Shown piece by piece: positions 60,033 through 64,000 of a stretch of DNA of 64,000 nucleotides. Both the position numbers and the translations under genes were made by a program. This DNA comes from Toxorhynchites rutilus septentrionalis. Its lineage: Eukaryota; Arthropoda; Insecta; Diptera; Culicidae. The DNA lies in the NCBI RefSeq assembly GCF_029784135.1, contig NC_073745.1, forward strand, positions 108,107,716 through 108,171,715. The letters are read 5' to 3'. Each line of letters starts with the position of its first letter. Position 1 is the first letter of the stretch. Below the pieces are notes generated by a model. It worked only from the letters and a program-made list of their open reading frames with translations. It was not told the DNA's origin and did no database searches.

Positions 60033-60414
60033 TATTTTTACCCCGGTAATAATGGCTCCTTTCGCCCCGGAAGTTGAGAGATAACAAATTTGTTTTTTAT
60101 TGAAATAAATGCGTACGATTTAAATTAGTTCATACAGTAAGTTGAAAAAAATGATTATTCTATTTGTATTTATGGGTGGAGTCATGCAAACATATAGAAA
60201 CTGAGGGTATTTCGTTAATTTGCGCCTGTGCGTTCTTAAATAGATTGCAGTTGTAAGAAGCTCAGTTAGTATTTATCTGTTGTCCAATAAAAAATATTTA
60301 AGGTTCTGGCTGATAATATATGCAGTATCTGAATAAAACGAAGTTCTGTAGTTAAATAATTGTAAAAGATGGAAATAGGCAAAATAATCAGATGGGCACT
60401 CTTGCCCCGGGTTC

Positions 60415-62237
60415 CCCTAACGAAAAAATGAAACGCAAACATTTATAACTTGACCATTTCTTGATGAATCACGGAAATGTTTGCATCAATCGATAAGAAA
60501 TATTTCTATGCATTTATTACAATACTGGAAATTATTTTTTTTTAACAAATCACCGAACAGTTGAAATGTGTCAAGTATTATGTTATCGAACATCCCTCTA
60601 TCCGAGTGATTCGACGTTCTTCTCTAACAGGGCCGCTAAAAACGAGCACCTAACATAGTGATGAAGTCCAATTTTTTACCAAAACCATTGCGAAACTAGT
60701 CGTAGTTAGGCATCTTGCATTATGAGGCAAGAAAAAAAAGAGGAACACATGATAAATAGTGCGTTTTCTGTGGAAAACTGTCAATTGTTCTGCACCGGGT
60801 GGAGTACAAAAAGAGGTAATTTGCGATTTCAAGTAGTGAGGAGTCTCTATTCCCCAATTTCCCCAGAACCGATAGAGCCAAAATGAAGGAGCAACCATTC
60901 ATTGAAGCACAGTAGGTGATGAGATCCAATTTAGGTTAGTGATTTTTACAGGTTGTTTTGAACCTTCCAACTCACACAATCAAGTCTCCCTCGTGATGAA
61001 TCAAATGGATTAAAATCTATAATATCGAGTCTAACTCGTGGTGCACTTGCATGAGTGACCGAAAGAAGCGCTTGAATTTGGTCCGCTCTTTTGGGAATTA
61101 ATTCGTAGGTTAATGTGTTAAGTGGCAATAGATGAATGCCTGTTTGTGTATTATTTTCGAAGGCAAAACGGTGTTTATTTTGCTTCTACAAAGCTATGCG
61201 AACCATTGGCTTTTTTCAGAACCATCAATAATTTCTACTAAAGAGATAATTCTTTAGTTTCCTTAATATTCAAAGCAAGCTAATGAAATAAAACAATTTC
61301 GCAGTTCCACGTCAACAATGCGAGTTGGACACAACCGATTTGTTGGTATAGAGTTCAGTGGCACTTATCGCGCTTTTCATCGTGCATTTCGAGTGGACAT
61401 GAAAAATATGCATGTTTTGTGATTCCTGTAAATGGCAATAATTTTTGCCACAACTTTTCCTATGTATTTAAATTCTCTGTGATCTTGTTCCTTGTTCCAT
61501 TATAAATCGAAAAGCCAACGTAATGTCCCAGTCAGAAAAAAATGTAGTAACGGCTTCATGATGTTAGGATTGAAAATAGAAGCCATTTTTCATTTTTCAT
61601 TGGTAGTAATAATTGTTAGTCAAAGAGGTCACATAAAAAACATCACAAAGTGAGTTTAGTTATTGGCAAACAATTTATCATCATTATGATTGAGAATATG
61701 TATTGGTGTCAGCCATGCATTTTGTTCGTGAATCCACAAAGCGTCATTTGTGGGAAGCATTGCCTTACAATTTTACTTCAATTGGTACATCGTCACTCAA
61801 CAATGAGCCTATCGCATTTCAATTCGCAGTATACTCATACTACCTGAAACTATTGAAGCTCTCTTCATGCTCAATGAAGAAAATATCTCTATTCTCTCTC
61901 TCATTACATACTCGTTTCGCTTCACGTTTATTTGTTTCATTCTTCACACTGGAGCGAAGTTTTGACAACTTCGCTCCATCGTCATGTTGAAAGCGGAAAC
62001 ATAACAACATATTGAAATGACTCCCTTGAATTCGTTTCTTTTTCTCTTGTAGAGGTTTATTGAAAGGGGACGGCTCATGGCTCATTTCAAGGAGCGAATT
62101 ATTTGGATATGTAAAGAAAGAAGACTAAAAAGTAAAGTTTAAATCATAAATTTGTGCATAGAATAACCAAAATATAACTTTATTCTCTAAAAAATGTTCA
62201 TCACAATCATGATCATTGCATATTTTTGTTTATAATC
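60415..62237. other. Unassigned AT-rich stretch
   Basis: Repeat fragments at 60430-60560 and 61285-61330 match 49060-49150. 61940-61980 contains an inverted GGAGCGAAGTT...AACTTCGCTCC. No gene recognised. Confidence 0.4.
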
Positions 62238-62565
62238 ATGATTTTTTCGATGTTATCTGATGAAAGCCTATTCCGTCTTTCACTGCAAACATGTTCTGCA
62301 TTCGAGAAACTTCGCTCACATGGCGCTGAAGTCGCTGAAATACAGTCTATTCAGAACGATTTCGCAGAGTCGAGGATGGACAGAGTTTCTTTTTTTTCTC
62401 CAAAGCAAAGGGTCGTTTATTCTCTGCAAATGAGGTTCCCTTAAATATGTGTCCAGCTTAATTACTGCAGCAGCTTCAGGATCATGTGAGGCTTGAAGTT
62501 TGCCAACCAATGCATCGAACTCCTCCCTCACAGATGACCGCGCTTCATCTGCAATACTATTAAAT
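62238..62565 (-). pseudogene. hAT transposase, C-terminal dimerisation region relic
   Basis: The minus strand reads SSVREEFDALVGKLQASHDP, then YLREPHLQRINDPLLWRKKR, HPRLCEIVLNRLY, and after a one-base shift ATSAPCERSFSNAEHVCSER with RNRLSSDNIEKIM. This is the hAT C-terminal domain; LLW(W)K and the CER.FS.A motif are diagnostic. The usual second Trp is Arg. The RNase-H-like core and BED finger are absent. Inactive fragment. Confidence 0.8.
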
Positions 62566-62639
62566 ATATTTTTATCTCTTACTTCATTTTTTATGATGAT
62601 GTTTTTCCATTTGATACCAATATGCGGGAGTTCGATTTG

Positions 62640-63080
62640 ATGAAAAGGAATTGGTCATTTTGTGACTGCGGTCATCTTCGATTATGATCTACCATGTTCT
62701 ACTAGTCAAGCCGTTTCATTTGCCACCCATATTAATGAGGTTTTGAAAAAAAATTGCCATTTTGTGGCGACGGCCATTTTGGATTTGCATTTTTCAAAAA
62801 TAACTGCGTTCTATTAGTCAATACCTTTCATTTGATATCTGCATTGATATGGTTTTGAAAAAAAAACCGCAATTTTGCGGTAGCGGCCATTTTGGATTTG
62901 AATTTTTCACAAATAACTGTGTTCTACTAGTCAAGACCTTTTATTTGATACCCATATTGATGAGGTTTTGGAACAAATATAGGTCTCCATTTTGTGGCGG
63001 CGGCAATTTTGAATTTGCATTTTTCACAAATAACGGTGTTTTACTAACCAAGACCATACCCATATTGATAGGGGTTTGAA
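62640..63080 (+). repeat. Tandem repeat, about 4 units of 110-120 bp
   Basis: Each unit has GGCGGCCATTTTGGATTTGC, CACAAATAACTGTGTTCTAC, TAGTCAAGACCTTTCATTTG and CATATTGATGAGGTTTTG. Unit starts are near 62650, 62757, 62875 and 62990. The frames here follow the repeat period. Confidence 0.8.
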
Positions 63081-63094
63081 AAAAAAAGTATATC

Positions 63095-63215
63095 TTTTTT
63101 GAACCGAGACTCTATTGAACCGTGGCTCTTTTTTTGAGCCGAAACTCTTTTGAACCGCGGCTCTTTCCTGAGCCGAGACTCTTTTGAAAAGCGGCTTATT
63201 TTTGAGCCAAGACTT
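63095..63215 (+). repeat. Short tandem repeat, GAGCCGAGACTCTTTTGAAC, about 4 units
   Basis: About 28-32 bp units alternate GAACCGMGGCTCTTT with TGAGCCGARACTCTTTT. Each unit contains GAGCC and GGCTC in inverse, so it can pair with its neighbour. Could be the subterminal region of the hAT element whose coding relic lies at 62238-62565. Confidence 0.7.
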
Positions 63216-63259
63216 TTTGTACCTAAGTTATGCCGGTGAATGGGACAAGTTCTGAGCCT

Positions 63260-64000
63260 TGCCTTGCTTCCCTACAAACACCATGCGTGTGGCGCTATGC
63301 GATCATTTCACATTGATACACCACGAGTGAGGTTTAATGTTGTACGTTCTGGCACAGTCTAATCGCCACGAGTGTCGTTCGTCGTTGTGCGCGAAAGGGT
63401 TAAAATAAGATTGTGTACGCGGGCAACGAGGTACACGTCAGAGTTGAGTAGTAGTGGTAGATTGATGTCAAAACGCATTTTTTTTAATTCTGAAAAAATA
63501 TAGGACATACAATATCCCACAAGTTAACAATGAATCGGAAGATGGCATGTTTCTAAGAAGAAAAAAGTTTGTAGAGTTTGTCAATCACGAGAATTTACAC
63601 CCAAAATTAATACGAGTACAACATTAGTTTTTCAGGAATCTCCATGTAAAAACTTATTTCAGAACCTATAAGAGAGAAAATTGACGTCTTAAAAAAAAAA
63701 CAAATTTATTCAAATAATTTCAATCATTGGAATCTCTGCATCTGAAACGGATATTACATTACGAAGAACGAAAAAACCTATCGTTGTCACAAAACAAAAA
63801 TGTTTTGAATGCTCAACGAAAACCCCTTATAGAACCAAATTTTAAGCTCGTTATAAAAGCTCGGTAAAAATGTCACCGGGTCCAATCTGACTCAACACTG
63901 ACCATTTCATAACCCGCAGCCCTTTAGCGGACTACTCTAGATACAGATAAATGTGTTTAAAATATTCACATTTCGATCACCGCTTGTCTCGTCACGTCAA
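63260..64000. other. Unassigned; piggyBac-like end at 63385-63403
   Basis: CGCGAAAGGGTTAA resembles the right end of the MITE at 18592-18770 and the TTAA-flanked ends at 31531-32702. No partner end or coding region found. Confidence 0.35.

Larger units (their letters stand above)
58394..60412. mobile_element. GGGGCAAGAGTGCC-ended repeat, split by ITmD37E
   Basis: The left end carries GTACGGGGCAAGAGTGCC twice in tandem (58394-58436); the right end GGGCACTCTTGCCCCGGG (60395-60412) is the inverse. The intervening non-ITmD37E sequence, about 720 bp, has no transposase. It resembles the doubled end at 2555-2605. Terminal precision and target duplication could not be fixed. Confidence 0.5.

Overview
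This window looks like non-coding, transposon-rich DNA from an insect, most likely a culicine (Aedes-type) mosquito. The evidence is AT-rich DNA, short 60-65 nt introns inside a transposase gene, tRNA-derived SINEs whose heads resemble families I associate with Aedes, and an ITmD37E element of the kind described from mosquitoes. The species call is inference. No bacterial operon, CRISPR array, rRNA, true tRNA gene or recognisable viral gene was seen. No complete host gene can be reconstructed. The best host-coding evidence is a possible terminal exon (56488-56649, + strand) with a splice acceptor, a 53-codon open frame, a stop and a nearby AATAAA. The window may therefore be intronic or intergenic sequence of a gene with large introns.

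Layout. 1-2815: a possible coding fragment on the minus strand, a pogo-like transposase N-terminal relic, a Helitron-type 3' end, and copies of a 'GGGGCAAAAGTG' terminal repeat. 4310-6119: a three-layer nest, in which a Tc1 relic is split by a SINE (13-bp target duplication) and the SINE is split by an internally deleted mariner. 6229-6750: a LINE reverse-transcriptase relic. 6750-14800: mostly unassigned, with a degenerate short tandem repeat at 12086-12310. 14800-16010: a Helitron-type repeat split by a Harbinger-like TIR element. 16310-19000: 2.7 kb of a very degenerate 'AAGATTCAAGAGATT' repeat, interrupted by a mariner relic and a piggyBac-like MITE. 19000-29940: mostly unassigned, plus Helitron minisatellite units, a LINE 3' relic, a tRNA-SINE and a purine tract.

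30340-35520: two inverted copies of dispersed repeat B, one holding a tandem-repeat element and the other a piggyBac-like MITE that itself holds a Helitron. Coding-like segments follow at 33811-34428, then a second tandem-repeat array. 36486-39117: poly(A)/(TA)n and a Tigger-like element whose transposase gene has two 63-nt introns and one premature stop, abutting a pogo-like MITE. 39723-40136: a coding-like open frame of unknown identity. 41160-43740: a pogo-type MITE, another Helitron copy, a SINE fragment and repeat B. 47640-48250: a GC-rich stretch open in several frames. 52505-56323: pogo-like MITEs, repeat B in tandem, a DD41D (visitor-type) mariner with only two nonsense codons, and a duplicated flank. 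56488-56660: the candidate host exon. 58394-60412: an intact ITmD37E transposon inserted in an older repeat. 62238-63215: a hAT transposase relic and two tandem-repeat arrays.

The elements do not act together as a pathway; they form a record of successive insertions. Exact nesting (TSDs or TA, TTAA or TAA flanks) can be read at seven places, which gives a relative chronology. The element most likely to be functional is the ITmD37E copy at 58735-60032.
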